Source of the DNA: Peronospora farinosa
Lineage: Eukaryota; Oomycota; Peronosporomycetes; Peronosporales; Peronosporaceae
NCBI GenBank assembly: GCA_947646735.1
Contig: CANTFK010000836.1
Coordinates: 186,001 to 250,000 of the forward strand
Reading direction: 5' to 3'
Length of the DNA: 64,000 bases
Of this stretch, positions 23,041 to 34,260 are shown piece by piece. How positions within the stretch are numbered: position 1 is the stretch's first letter; the number at the start of each line of letters is the position of its first letter. The notes below the pieces were generated by a model. That model saw only the letters and a program-made list of their open reading frames with translations, had not been told where the DNA came from and made no database searches. A program made the position numbers and the translations under genes.

Positions 23041-24229
23041 CGCCGCGTCGAAGAGGGTCTGCAGATCACCTACCGGGTAGGTAGGTCCTTCCCCCCAGCA
23101 TCTTCGTCACGGGGCAGAGCAAATTCTAACTTTTTCCCTTGCTGATTTTCCATTGGTTGAAAAACGGAATGATTTTCATTCTTGCCACGCGTCGCCATTT
23201 CGAGACCACGTGGTTCCTGCTCCGCGCTGCGCGCTCGGGCCTGGAGCAGCGCCGCCCCAGTTAGGCCTAGGGGCATCCTAGTGACCGACCCAGTCGAGGA
23301 CGATCCTGGGGACCACGGTGATGCTGCTATTTGGCCGCTTGACGTCAGGTGTTGGGATGGGCCTTGATTCGCCCCTGGGTGGCCGGCGGCTTCGTACATT
23401 TGGGGACACACCGTGATGTCTTGAAGCGTCATCCGGCTGTCCTTGAACCGTGTTTGTGTGGGTGTCGTCAGAGGTGGGTGTTCCTTTGCTGACGTGGTAT
23501 CCACCAGGATCGACAGACGCTTGTGCATGTGCATGTGCTCTAACGTTGTTGTGATTCTATCGAATCCCAGGGATAGCAGATCGTCCGGGTCGAACCACCC
23601 TGCGACCATGTTCGCTTCACGAAGAAGGGTGACCAGCGCTGTGATCGCGTCCGTGACGGATTGCAGCCGTGGTAGGGTCGACACCGGCCCAGTAAGTTGA
23701 CCCAGCTGCCGGATCTCCAGGGTCTTCGCGACGGGGTCGCTCTCCAGGAACGCGTTCAGCTTGCGTTGGTGGTAGGCCCTCGTGACGTCAGCGTCTGACC
23801 ATGATGCCAGTCCTTACTTCTCGGGGCCTATCGACTAGGTGTTTCCGGGCGCCTTCATCCGGAACTTTGTCGGCTTGGATTGCGCGATCTTTGTTTTTGG
23901 TTTGTTCGGGGACCTTAGCCTCTCGGTTTTCACCGTCGGCTGATGGTCCTCTGGATCATGATAGGCATCATGACCCAAGGTGTCCTCTACGAGGACATAG
24001 GGAGGGTATTTAGGCTTCTCTTCAATAAATTCAACCTCGACCATGCTGACCGGGCCCCTCCCAAGGTCCGGTCGGTCCTTCGATCCTTTGTTTCTTCTTC
24101 TTGAGTCACTGGCGATCGGTCTTCCAGTGACTCTTCGGTCTTGTGCTCCTTCTTGACATGAACATCGTTATCGTCTTGGGACTCGCGGTGAAATCCCGCG
24201 TCTTCCAAAGATCCGGGCACGCGCATCAT
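23041..24229 (-). pseudogene. gag: Element B gag N-terminal region and PBS
   Basis: From the PBS (24228-24213, TGATGCGCGTGCCCGG with G to A at the third base) a frame reads MMRVPGSLEDAGFHRES, homologous to MVRVPGSSGDAGFHRES at the start of Gypsy-1. It continues in pieces through 23987-24280, 23835-24044 and 23070-23684. The last is helical with a Leu-rich stretch (ALVTLLREANMVAG). The PBS itself lies inside this frame. Stops and shifts separate the pieces. Confidence 0.6.
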
Positions 24230-25271
24230 TGTGGTGGAGTGATTTCTCAAAATTGTATGATGAGACCCCAAACCACTCACTGTGCCGGACTGCCGACTGT
24301 CGGAGGGGGTACCCCGATGCCGCGTATGAACTTTCTCTCACCTTTTGTACCCGTCGGCTGGCGGGTTGCACTCTTCGGAGGACTTGGTGACGATGTAGAT
24401 GTCTGCCTTGAGGGAGGTAGACCTGGGGGGCCTCGAGTGGATATGCTTCACTCGGTGGGCCGGTAGGTGGCCACTCGATCGACCTTGTCGAGAGTAGACT
24501 TAGAGCCAAATTCTTCAGGGAACTTATCTCTGGCCTTTTCCTTCTGTTTCAGGGGTATTAACCACCTGACCTTTACGTTGCTCCCGGGCCTTGAGGTGAG
24601 GAAGACCGCTTCCGATAGCGGGTCTTGGGGGGTGGGTGTTGCTACTCGAACGAGCTCACAGGCCAAATACATCCTGGAGCTCTATTCGCCCTTGAACTTC
24701 GCTACGCAACTGTCTTCGACTTGGGGCCAAAATATATCCCTTCCCGGAACAGTGAGTAACTTAGAACAAGTCCTTCTTGGGTGACGGAGTCGTGACACGT
24801 AGATCGCAAATTAAGTAGTATTTAATATAGTCCTATCCTTTTAACTCCTTTACTCTATCCTTGCCTGAATCTCTGATTCCTTGCGTCGACTGGTCTGATC
24901 CTTGTATTAACTGGTCAGGAGTGGCTGAACCCCGAGGGGCCAAGGTCGACTGACGAGGGACCCAGGTCTAGCAACGAGGGACCGGGTCGACCAACAAGGG
25001 ATTCAAGTCTATCAACGAGAGACCGGGTCGACAAATGAGGGATCATGGTATACCAGCGAGGGACCGGGTCGGCCAATGAGGGACCCAGGTCGACCTATGG
25101 GGGACCCGGGTCTACCAACGAGGGACCAGGTCGATCAATGAAGGGACATGGTCAACTACATCCCCTTTGAGGCCCTGTCTCTATGGTCTCCTGACCCTGA
25201 CCCACGGTCTGTACTCCAAATCCTACTGGATAATGAGGTTTCCACATCGCAAAAAACAGCACTTCACCACA
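24230..25271 (-). repeat. Element B 5' LTR
   Basis: It starts TGTGGTGGAGTG and ends CTTCACCACA on the plus strand. It matches 13428-14596 along its length but has fewer 20-bp repeat units (24937-25150). It is followed on the right by ATAG, the target duplication. Confidence 0.9.
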
Positions 25272-26069
25272 ATAGTAGCCTGCTGTTTCTGCCCAATTAT
25301 GCGGTTGCAGGCGCGAAAGAAATCTGACATGAAACTGGGTTGTTTGTCGTGCTGGAATTCCTCACTGGTTCCGAATCGACGGAAGACGCACTCTTCGTAT
25401 CCTTCTACCTTGGTATGTGCCATCCTCGACGAGCTAGCTTTGGCAATCACATATCCCGTAAATAAGTCCACCCATATTAACAGCTCCGTATAAACTTGAA
25501 TGACTTAAGTAAAGATTGGATGTAATCCATCGCAATAAGTTGGAACGGGTAGGTAACTTCTATATTTTTGGGGTTCTTCCCTTAAAGGTGGGGCCACCTT
25601 TGCCTGTCTTACAATCACACAAATGATACCATAACGCTGAACAATTCAGAATACGCCTTTTCGATGGAAATGATTCCGGATTCGTTGGTATGTACGGCCA
25701 ATTCCCTGGTTTTATCCTTATAGAATAGTGTAGAAATTCTCTTTGTAGGCTTTTTGGGTATCTCTAGCCGGATCAACCCATCACGGTCCTCGTCGGTTGT
25801 TCCCTGGTAAGGGCAGTACAGAAGAAGTTCATCATCATCCAAGCGTAGTTAATCTCAATCTTTCCACACGTAAAAGCCACCATGGCCAATACACCACTTC
25901 AATTACCCCGCAAGTAAATCTTCAAATCACGTATCCACATCTCTTCATCTTGGGCTTCTGCAATTCGTTCGATCTTTACCCGTTGCACCACTTCCTCCTG
26001 CAAGACTTCCGTCGGCATTCTGGATAGGGCCCGGGACCTTGTAACGGCTGTAACTCGCAGTGCAGGGTT
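25272..26069 (-). pseudogene. Gypsy-1 integrase, N-terminal half
   Basis: Fragments in several frames cover the linker after RNase H (25615-25842) and the first part of the core (MDLFTGYVIAKASSSRM, FQHDKQPSFMSDFFRA, 25272-25471). The segment ends at QQAT and continues at 13427 beyond element B. It parallels 17788-18350 in B. Confidence 0.75.
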
Positions 26070-26714
26070 TTAGTCCTTGGGTATTAAAAGCTCAGGTAGA
26101 CGGTTAATTGCTTCGAGGTCCTTGATCTCTTCTTCCGGTACTATATCGACACCTTGTTGCTGGTTCAAGACCGCGTTAGAAAGTCGGTCTGCACTTTGAT
26201 TCCATTCGCGCTTCATGTGTAGAAACTCGTGAACAGGCCAGGACCTGAGTTTTTCCAGGGCCTTCGCCCGTCGTACGGTCAGGCTCTGCGCCTTACACTC
26301 GATTCCTCCTCGCATCTGTCGCACGACCAGGTTAGAATCTCCACACACTACCGGACGTCTACGCTCCAGGTTCTCCAGTAGAAGGAAGCCCAACAATAGG
26401 CCTTCATACTTTGTCTCATTTACTGTCGATTCAGTAAAATATCGGGAAGCAGCGGCGACCACTGTCCATCTCGAGGGTTGCCACACAATAGCACTGCAGG
26501 TCCCTCCTCCACGCTTAACTCGTGCAGACCCATCAAAACTGACCACATAGAGGCTTTCCTCAGGCTCAACCGTAGAGGGGTCCACCGTGATAGTTTGGCG
26601 GGGGTGTTTCCTAGGAGCAATCGAAGACAAGATGGAGTCCACGTTTTCGCGAGGAGTTATGCTGGCTGCCAATGTCCCCAGTATTGCGTCCTCGCCCCGG
26701 TTACACTTGACCAC
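26070..26714 (-). pseudogene. Gypsy-1 second RNase H-like domain
   Basis: This is homologous to 18355-19392 in element B (SFDGSARVKRGGG, CGDSNLVVRQM, NQSADRLSNAVL). The conserved NEAEYEG reads NETKYEG here, so the catalytic Glu is replaced by Lys. The whole domain is in one open frame of 214 codons, whereas in B it is split. Confidence 0.8.
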
Positions 26715-28375
26715 TTCTAGCGTCCATTAAGAAAGGAGTGCAGCCAAATTTTCCAGGCGGCCCTGAAGACCTGGTGACCGGACTAACCACGCTAACGTAG
26801 AATGTCGGGTCAAGACCTTGATAGGTCGGGTGACCAGTGACGTGTAGCAAAGGCCTAGTATTCGCAATAGCTCCAGCACTTCCTTGTCCACCAGCCCATA
26901 GTTGATCTCGTTTGGCTTCAAAGTTCGACTCGTGAAAGTCACTGGCATATATACACCCTCTGTACTCCTGTACCAGATACGCCGAGATGGACCACTCACT
27001 AGCATAAATGATAATGACAGCTTCCCGGTCTGGATCGAAATGGCGAAGGATTGGGGCAGTGGAGATTTTATTCTTCAATATCGCAAATGCCACCTGCACC
27101 CGGGCCCATCGGTCCTCCTCCTGGTCATCTCCCTGTATGTCCCCAGTCCTGCTTATCCGGTTTCGTAATACGTGATAATTCACTTCCCTTAGTTCGTACA
27201 GGATGGACGCATAAATGCCGTAGTCTTCTAGGAACCGACTGTAGTAGTTGAGAGTTCCGAGAAAAGATTGCATAGCCTTTAGGGTGGTGGGTAACGGTGA
27301 CTTCACCAAGGACTGAAGGTCTTTAGGGTGGGCCTCCAGCCTTTCCGCTGACACTTGGTGGCCAAGGAAATCTACCTTTTGACAGCCCCATGAGCTCTTG
27401 ACCGCGCTGATCGATAAGTTCCGCTTGTCACACACCTCCAAAAGTCGTTCCACTTTCACGCATAAGTCATCCCATGACTCCGAGGTCACCAAAATGTCGT
27501 CGATATAGGACCTACGTCCTAATATAGACCTCTTGAGATCCACCTCGGGATGGCCTACCTCGAACAGGTCCTCTTGTTTGTCAGAGCCGGGCTTTGAGGA
27601 AATCGTAAGAATCCATATAAAGCATTATCCACAGCCGCTGATCGATTTGCGGCGCATTCTTTAGTCCGAACGGCATTCTTTTTCACTCGAAAAACTTAAA
27701 AGGAGTCACAAATGCCGAAATAAAGCGAGCCCTCGCAGTCATACTAACTACCCAAAAACCACTGACCATATCCAGCGAGTATAACCATAGGGCTTTATTT
27801 AAATTTTCTAACAGTTCGTTTACGAGAGGCATAGGGTACACCATGAGGCGTGTCAGCTCGTTCACCATCCGGTAATCGATACACAACCTTATATCCACTC
27901 CATTCTTCTTGACGATGATCACAATTGGGCTGGTCCATGGTAAGGTAGAATACTATAAGATCTTAGACGATAGCAGGCCCTTGATTAGGTCCGACAGATT
28001 CTCCCTAAACTGAGGGTCCACTTTCCGTACACGTTGGGCAATAGGCCGTGCATTTCCCACATCGATGTCACACACTGTTCCTCGGGCTGCCGGGGGTAAC
28101 GCGTTTCCTTTTACCATCAACAGATGTCGTTTCTGCCAAATAATTTGGCGTAGACGGTCCACTTGTTCCTTTATAGTTACACCAGGGTCTGGAATCTGGA
28201 TATCTTCCATCGTGACTTCTTCTGTAGAAGAGGCGACCTCGGGGCTAATCGACCAGTGTTTTTCCGTATCTTTTGCGCATAGCTCTCCACTCTCGTGGAC
28301 CCAGACCTGTTCATCGGCTATATTTGCCTCGGCTCCATTATCTTGTTGGCCCCTCCGCGATTGGACCTTATCCAT
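26701..28375 (-). pseudogene. Gypsy-1 reverse transcriptase and altered first RNase H
   Basis: Three open pieces cover RT: 27953-28375 (leader, ALPPAARGTVCDIDVG), 27683-27922 (RLCIDYRMVNELT, LDMVSGFWVV) and 26701-27543. The last has the catalytic box RRSYIDDILVT, the thumb (SFLGTLNYYSRFLEDYG) and the degenerate RNase H (IIYASEWSISAYLVQ). Stops and short indels separate them. The active-site Asp pair is intact. Confidence 0.82.
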
Positions 28376-28407
28376 CCCGAACTCGTCAATTCTTGGGGCT
28401 TCGTTGC

Positions 28408-29497
28408 TCAGGCTGACTTCTGCTGGTTAGTTCCTGTTAAAAGTGTCTTCTCCCACCTCTGAGTCCGGCAGTGCTGACTCGGGGCTCCTAGGATGAACAC
28501 CCAGCACAGTAGTAGCCACTGAGGCTTGGGCTCCTGTTCGTGACAATATTTTTCTAGGGTCTTATACTGGGGGTTTTCGACTATAAGACCTTGGTATCCT
28601 TCATCTTGAAAGGGTTCGGAGTCTTCTTCGTCAGTAATAGCTTGGTAGGCCAGGTTCTGCCATTCAGCATACCTCCTAGAACCTACTGACCCAAATCCTT
28701 GAGATCGAGGGACCCGGTCCTTGGTTAGCCAAATGCCCAGTTTGGTGTCTTCATGCAGAATTAAATTCCTGTCACTAACATTGGTGACCCTTAAACGCTG
28801 GCTTCGTCCATACCCATGTACCATTAAAGTCACCCATCGTTCTCCACGGGTAATCCATAATTTCCACTGATCTGATACAAACCTCTTCAACGGAGCTTCC
28901 ACGTACTTAGTCACTGACAGATTCACATACTGGCCCAAGTTCACATCCGAAATATGTCCGCTATACAAGGTCTTGCGACCTGCAAGCTGGATTCGCACCT
29001 TGTCTGGTAAGCAAATAGTTCCATCTGCCACGTCCAATCGTATTCCGGCTGGATTCAAAATCTATTCCCAAGAGTGCATCCTGACCAAACAGGGAACCAA
29101 CCCATACATCGAAAAAATATACCAGTACCCCATTCAGCGCAATCTTCACCTTTGTTCGTCCTTCCGTGGTGTATACCACTTCTCCAATACCCACACACTC
29201 TTGTCTCTCACTCGTATCGATTTGGCAGCCTGCCTTACGAGCAAAGGCGGTATCCAAAATAGATACCTCGGCACCGGAATCGAAGAGCATATTCGGGCAA
29301 GTATTATTGACTTCTCCAGAGGCCTTGGCCTGCTTGAACCATTTTTTTGGAGCATGATGTTTCCAGTATCCTCTCGATTCTCCCGGCAATAATTCCAGCA
29401 TCATCACCGGCTCCTCCCGTGTATATTCATTGGATATAAGCGCATTGGACACAACAGCTAAAGAATTAATACAAAAGTCCGATGTATTTCCAACCAA
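28408..29497 (-). pseudogene. Gypsy-1 protease
   Basis: The frame 28961-29497 runs from the end of nucleocapsid (RGYWKHHAPKKWFKQ) into the retropepsin site MLFDSGAEVSIL without a frame change. A shift near 29050 leads to 28408-29058, which continues with the C-terminal domain (GERWVTLMVHGYG, HEDTKLGIWLTKD). The same C-terminal domain is present in element B. Confidence 0.8.
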
Positions 29498-29597
29498 TTC
29501 TTTCTCCTTGACGAATTCTCCACCGGGTGCTTCTCCACAAATTCATAAATGTAGCAATCAGAACGCTCGGCTCGAACCAGATTTAAACCTGGCGAGC

Positions 29598-30835
29598 GTC
29601 ATAATTTAACATCTTCTCGGCAGCCTCCGGCATCTGCCCCGCATGCTTGGCCGGATTTTACCATTGGCGAGTCAGTTGTAGAACACCTCCATCTGGCACT
29701 TCCCCGCGGCGTGGATCTCGTTACAATCGCGACACACAAACAAACAGCGGTCGGCCGGGTGCCCCTTCTTTCCACATCGTTCGCAACTAGTCGCTTCCAA
29801 CAGTTTAGGTCCCCATGCTTCCTGGATCCACAACGGGTACACTTCGTCAGCGGGGCCTCTGAGCCCGGTCTTTGTCCGGGGCTTTCCGGCGCACACCGGA
29901 CCCGATCCGGATTCGGGTCCTGATGGTCTTGAGGTCCATCCACGCCCCGAGTCCTACCATTGTGGGCTTTGGTCGCCGCCGCATAAATTCGTCTTAGGTC
30001 CCCCTCCCTCTCGGATCCACTAGAGCTGGACTATTGCTTACCTTCACTTCCTGATGTAGCTCGGATGGCTTGGATAGAACGTCTTAGTTGGTTTTTGGTA
30101 TACTCTCTGTCAGGGGGGGGGGTCGGGGCCTTTTAACGAAACTTGCTGGAGCCAAACAGGACCTTTTTGTGACGCGCCTTCGCTCGCTAGCGCGCTAGCA
30201 GAACTTCTTCCAGGTCATCTGCATTCGAAAATTCTGAGCATGGCGAGTTGGTCCGCCAGTTCGCGATCGTCCAAAGTTTCCACGTAATGTTCTTCATGTT
30301 CACGTTTCATCTGAGGAGGGCTAGTCTTCATTTTTAATTTGGCTCAGAGCCCAGCCACATTCATTGGTACAAGTATTCTAGTGGTGACTCGTCGGATCTC
30401 TTCCTTGCATGGTAATACTGCCGGGCCACAGACACCCCTAGGCCGCAGAAGTTGGCTTGAAACTCTTGTAAAAGTAGCTTCCAGACGCCACGTACCGTCC
30501 GACCCAGTTGTCGGTACCAGTTCTGAGCCGAACCCGTGAGAAGGCCCCCCAAAATAAGACATTTCTCACTGTCTGGGGCCTGGTCTCGGATAAATGCAAT
30601 CTTCATTTTAGAGCTCCAGCTTCGGCCACGGTTCTCATCATGGTCTCTCCCATTGAATTCCTTCAAGTCCGATGAGGCTGCCACTCGTATATGGGGAATA
30701 ACCGTAGGGGCCCCCCTTGCTGTAGCCGTGGCCACAGTCGCTCGTGCCGAGGCAGACGGAAACATTAAATCATCTGGGTCGTAGTTTCCATAAGAAGACT
30801 CTGCTGCTTCCATGTCCACATCCGGAAATTCCCGT
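29598..30835 (-). pseudogene. gag: Gypsy-1 gag, capsid and nucleocapsid
   Basis: The capsid part (30361-30819) has RSWSSKMKIAFIRDQAPD, AQNWYRQLGRTVRGVW and VARQYYHARKRSDESPLEYL, parallel to element B. The nucleocapsid is broken between two frames, one with CTRCGSRKHGDLNC and one with CERCGKKGHPADRC and CRDCNEIHAAGKC. The stretch 29944-30360 between them is out of frame. Confidence 0.78.
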
Positions 30836-32084
30836 GGTGACCCCAGGTGATTGGCTCTCTGGGAGGGCCCAGGGTAAAGTGGACTTCGACCCTACGTGAT
30901 CTGCTCCCTGTCCGATGCGTTTCGGGTGAGTCGCTGCTCTTCCAGGAACTTGGCCATCGCCTTTTCGAAATATGACTAGAGCAGACCAGGGGACCCTGAC
31001 TCTGGCTTTACATTCTGATCAATTGCTGTGCCCAACGAACCTGGCTCCACTTTGCGGGCTCCTGTCACATCTTCACGTACTTGTGGATGGGCCCTCGGGA
31101 TCGCTGCATCCATCTTTCCTGTTTCGCGAATCTGTGCTTCGAGCAACACTGGACCGATTGGAACCAGCTGTATCCGATCCAGTGTATCCATTAGGGCCGA
31201 GACCATAGACGAAGTGGCCGACTCGTACTGGGACCTCGATGATGATTCATCATGGGAACCTGCTGAGGAGCCTAAGCCAGGGACAGCTGCTGGGCCCACG
31301 TGACGGGGTACCTCCTTGGGGGGAATCTCACTCACTTAAGCCTTGATATGATCATGCAAGTCTACCAGGGTCTTCTTCAGGGTCTCGAACCCAAAATCAA
31401 AGAGGGTTTCAAGGTAAAATTTCCAGCGGCCATCTCGACTTCGCGAAGCAGGTTCAACAGGGCCTTGAGGACCTCCAGGTCTGTCGTTGCGATGGGCAGG
31501 GCCATTAGCGGGCCATGGATCTGGTCTAGTAGCTTAACCTTCAGCGTCTTCATCACCGGATCCTTTCGCAAAAATGTCTTCAACTTGATCTGGTGATATG
31601 CTTCTTCCAGGTCCTCTTCCGTCCATTCCCTGCTAGCCACACCTTGGCTTTCTCCCGACTCGTCCGTCGTGTCTCCGCCTCTCAGTGCCTTCAACTTGGC
31701 ATTCTTCTTTTTCTTGTTCTTGGGCACCTTTGGCTTTTGAGTGGTAGGTCGGGAGACTTGTTTCGGGTTCCCTTGTTTTTTAGCTTTCGCTGTCAAACTT
31801 GGGACCCCTGGACCATAATATATATTATGGCCCATGTTGTCTTCTTCAACGAAGACATAAGGGGGAGGATTTTGTGGTTTTTCTTCATATTTAACCTTGA
31901 CCTCAATAACAAAGCTCCTCCCCGGGCTCTGCAGGTCCTCCGATCCTTCTTCCTTCTTGATCACTGGCGATCCGGTTTCCAGTGTCTTGGTTGCCCCTTG
32001 GTCCATCTTGACCGTTGTCTTTTCTTCTTCGTGGGACTCACGGTGAAATCCCGCGTCTCCCGAAGATCCGGGCACGCGCACCAT
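30836..32084 (-). pseudogene. gag: Gypsy-1 gag N-terminal region and PBS
   Basis: From the PBS (32083-32068, TGGTGCGCGTGCCCGG) a frame of about 235 codons runs to 31377: MVRVPGSSGDAGFHRES, an acidic part, the aromatic motif PPPYVFVEEDNMGHN, a basic patch (KPKVPKNKKKKNAKL) and a helical end. A second piece (30976-31335) is Ser/Pro-rich with MVSALMDTLDRIQLVP. Translation through the PBS is unusual; the first Met in the PBS-derived stretch may simply be an open frame with the true start further in. Confidence 0.6.
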
Positions 32085-33170
32085 TGTGGTGGAGTGGATT
32101 CTCAAACAACGTGAGAGAACCACAAACACACACAGCGCCGGACTGCCGACTGTCGGAGGGGGTACCCCGATACCGTGTCGTGTTAACCTTGGGTCTCACC
32201 TTGTGTACCCGTCGGCTTGGCTGGTCTTGCTCCTCGTTAGACGCAGAAGAATTATAGACTGTGGTCCTTGTATAGAGGGACTTGGGGGCCCACGAGTGAA
32301 TATACTTCACTCGGGCCCAGTTTTTTGGCTCAATCGACATTGTCGAGAGCAGTATACCTGGTACTATGTACCCCTACGATATCTAACTGTTTCTTAGTCC
32401 TTGGACCCCTTATCTTGTTCCCCGTAGGGGAACCGCTTTCTGTAGCGGGTCTTGAGTGGGTACGAACCCACAGGCCAAATACTTCCTGGGGTTCGTTCGA
32501 GCTTGAATCTCACCACACGACTGTCTTCAACGGGGGGGGGCAAAATAAATCCCTTCCCCGGAACAGGTAAGTAGATCGAAACAAGTTCGCACTTGAGTCT
32601 TGACACTTAATTGACATCTCAGGCCAACTATCCTGAGGGTAAACTTGCGTTGCTTGAGCCGTCACCTCACCTGACGTCGGTGGGCCAAAGGGTATCCCGC
32701 CTGGAATAGGTGTGGTGACGGAGAAGAGCTTGGAGAAGAGCGCTAGGAGCTGCCACGTGTAAAGCAAATTCGAGTGTGTTTATTTATCTTATACTTTGTA
32801 TGCATTTCTTGCCTAATTCTAACCCTTTGATCTGGATAGTGCCACGTGTCGACTCTTAGAGAAAGAATTGGCTCCTTGTTACCCGTACTTTCTGTAGTCT
32901 GCAAGATTCTGTGTACCGTTTCTGCACCCTCGGGGATTGGGCCCTGGTACTTTGGGCCCCGGTACCCCGGGCCCTGGACCCTGTATCCTGGGGCCTGTGC
33001 TGGCTCTGCACGTCTGGGTCCTAATATACTTAATAAGTTTGGGGCCTGGTGTGAGGCTGTAGATCTGCGAGGCCGTGTCGAGGTCACTCCTTCGGGGGAA
33101 TGACTAGAAATTACCTTGATCTCTGTTTCCATTCCCTTAAAGCTCTGATTTCCCTTGGCTCTTCACCACA
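32085..33170 (-). repeat. Gypsy-1 5' LTR
   Basis: It starts TGTGGTGGAGTGG and ends CTTCACCACA on the plus strand. The first 300 bases are also similar to the element B LTR (CCGGACTGCCGACTGTCGG), so the two families share an ancestor. It sits directly on the interrupted integrase of C1. Confidence 0.85.
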
Positions 33171-34260
33171 GTTACATGGTACCAAATGCACCATCTTGCT
33201 CAGTCTGTCTACAAAGACGACGAGCCCCGTCCTGCCTTTATGGTTAGGCGGTAAGCCAAACATAAAGTCCAAACTGGCCGACTTCCAACATTCAGTAGGA
33301 ATCGGCAGTGGCTTCAGTGGCGCACTGTTCGAAGCTGCAGGCTTTATGCGCTGACACTCTTCGCAAGAGCGAATATAGTTGGCCACCCACCGATATAGGT
33401 GGGGCCACCAAAATTCCTCTGACACTCGTAAGAATGTCTTTTCACGGCCCAGATGCCCACTAGATGGCGCATCATGGCACTCGTAAAGTATCATCAGCTT
33501 GAGATCTGTGACATGAGGGACATAGATTCTCAAGGGATCACAGGGTGGCAGTTGATTCCATAACAGGCCATCACTGTAACTAAAGCGATTTAGTTTTGCT
33601 TTGAGGTGCGACTGAAAGGTACCCTTTCGTTCACCATAATGATCCAACAGCAGGCGACAATGTTCGTCCTGACTGTAACACTCCTTTATATCGGAGGCCA
33701 TTGAGCTCGTCACATGGTAGGCTTTCATGGCTGCCAATATTGACGACTCAACTTGTGCTTTCGCACGAGACACACTTTCCTGGTGTCTTGCCTCGAAGTC
33801 TGACCTGCGCGATAACGCGTCAGCCAAGACATTTGACTTACCCGGCTTATATTCAACTTTGAAGTTAAGTTCAGAGAAGAATGTCAGCCATGTCGACATT
33901 CTCGGCGAGAGGTGCGGTGAATTTATAGCGGTCCGCAGTGATGCGTGATCCGTATAAACCACAAAAGGTTCGGTGCCCAAGAGGTGCACCCGAAACTTTA
34001 CAAAGGCATACTTAATTGAAAGTAGCTCCTTGTCATGCACAGGGTAAGTCAGCTCTGCAGCTTTTAAAAGCCGAGACTGATAAGATATGACACGGTCAAC
34101 GCCGCTGTTATCCTTTTGCATGAGCGCGCTGCCGATTGCACAATTGCTTGCATTGCAGACGACGCTAAAGGGCTTATCCGCGTCTTAAAATTCCAAGACC
34201 GGTGCCTCTACAAGAGATTGCTTCACTGAAGTGAACGCATCTTCTTGCTACTTTGACCAA
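33171..34260 (-). pseudogene. C1 RNase H and integrase N-terminal part
   Basis: The open frame 33171-34121 has RNase H (VVYTDHASLR, NVLADALSRRSDFEARHQ) and the zinc-binding part of integrase (HDAPSSGHLGREKT, CEECQR), and ends in VDRLSKMVHL at the LTR border. It differs from C2 at a few residues, for example WKSASLDFMFGLPP against WKSVSLDFMFDLPP. Further right the RNase H start reads CNAS, as in C2. Confidence 0.85.

Larger units (their letters stand above)
13428..25271 (-). mobile_element. Element B, Ty3/Gypsy element with two RNase H domains
   Basis: This 11.8-kb minus-strand element has its 5' LTR at 24230-25271 and 3' LTR at 13428-14596, flanked by the 4-bp duplication ATAG (13424-13427 and 25272-25275). 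It interrupts the Gypsy-1 integrase between the codons for QQAT and MAYRPQ. The order on the minus strand is gag, protease, RT, degenerate RNase H, second RNase H, integrase, chromodomain. An antisense gene (14643-16600) follows next to the 3' LTR. The LTRs are about 92-95% alike by eye, so B is older than A. The RT active site YIDD is intact, but the frame is broken in many places. Confidence 0.9.
1277..33170 (-). mobile_element. Gypsy-1, outer Ty3/Gypsy element with two nested insertions
   Basis: This is a minus-strand LTR element. The 5' LTR is 32085-33170 and the 3' LTR 1277-2186. Gag, protease, RT, second RNase H and the first half of integrase lie at 25272-32084. The second half of integrase and the chromodomain lie at about 12530-13427. 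The two halves are separated by element B; across B the integrase rejoins in frame once the 4-bp duplication is counted. An antisense gene (2451-3986 plus 11902-12241) is split by element A. The LTRs are clearly diverged and the outer flanks do not match (CTTAT left, GTTAC right), so the two ends may come from different insertions. All genes carry stops and frameshifts. Confidence 0.8.
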
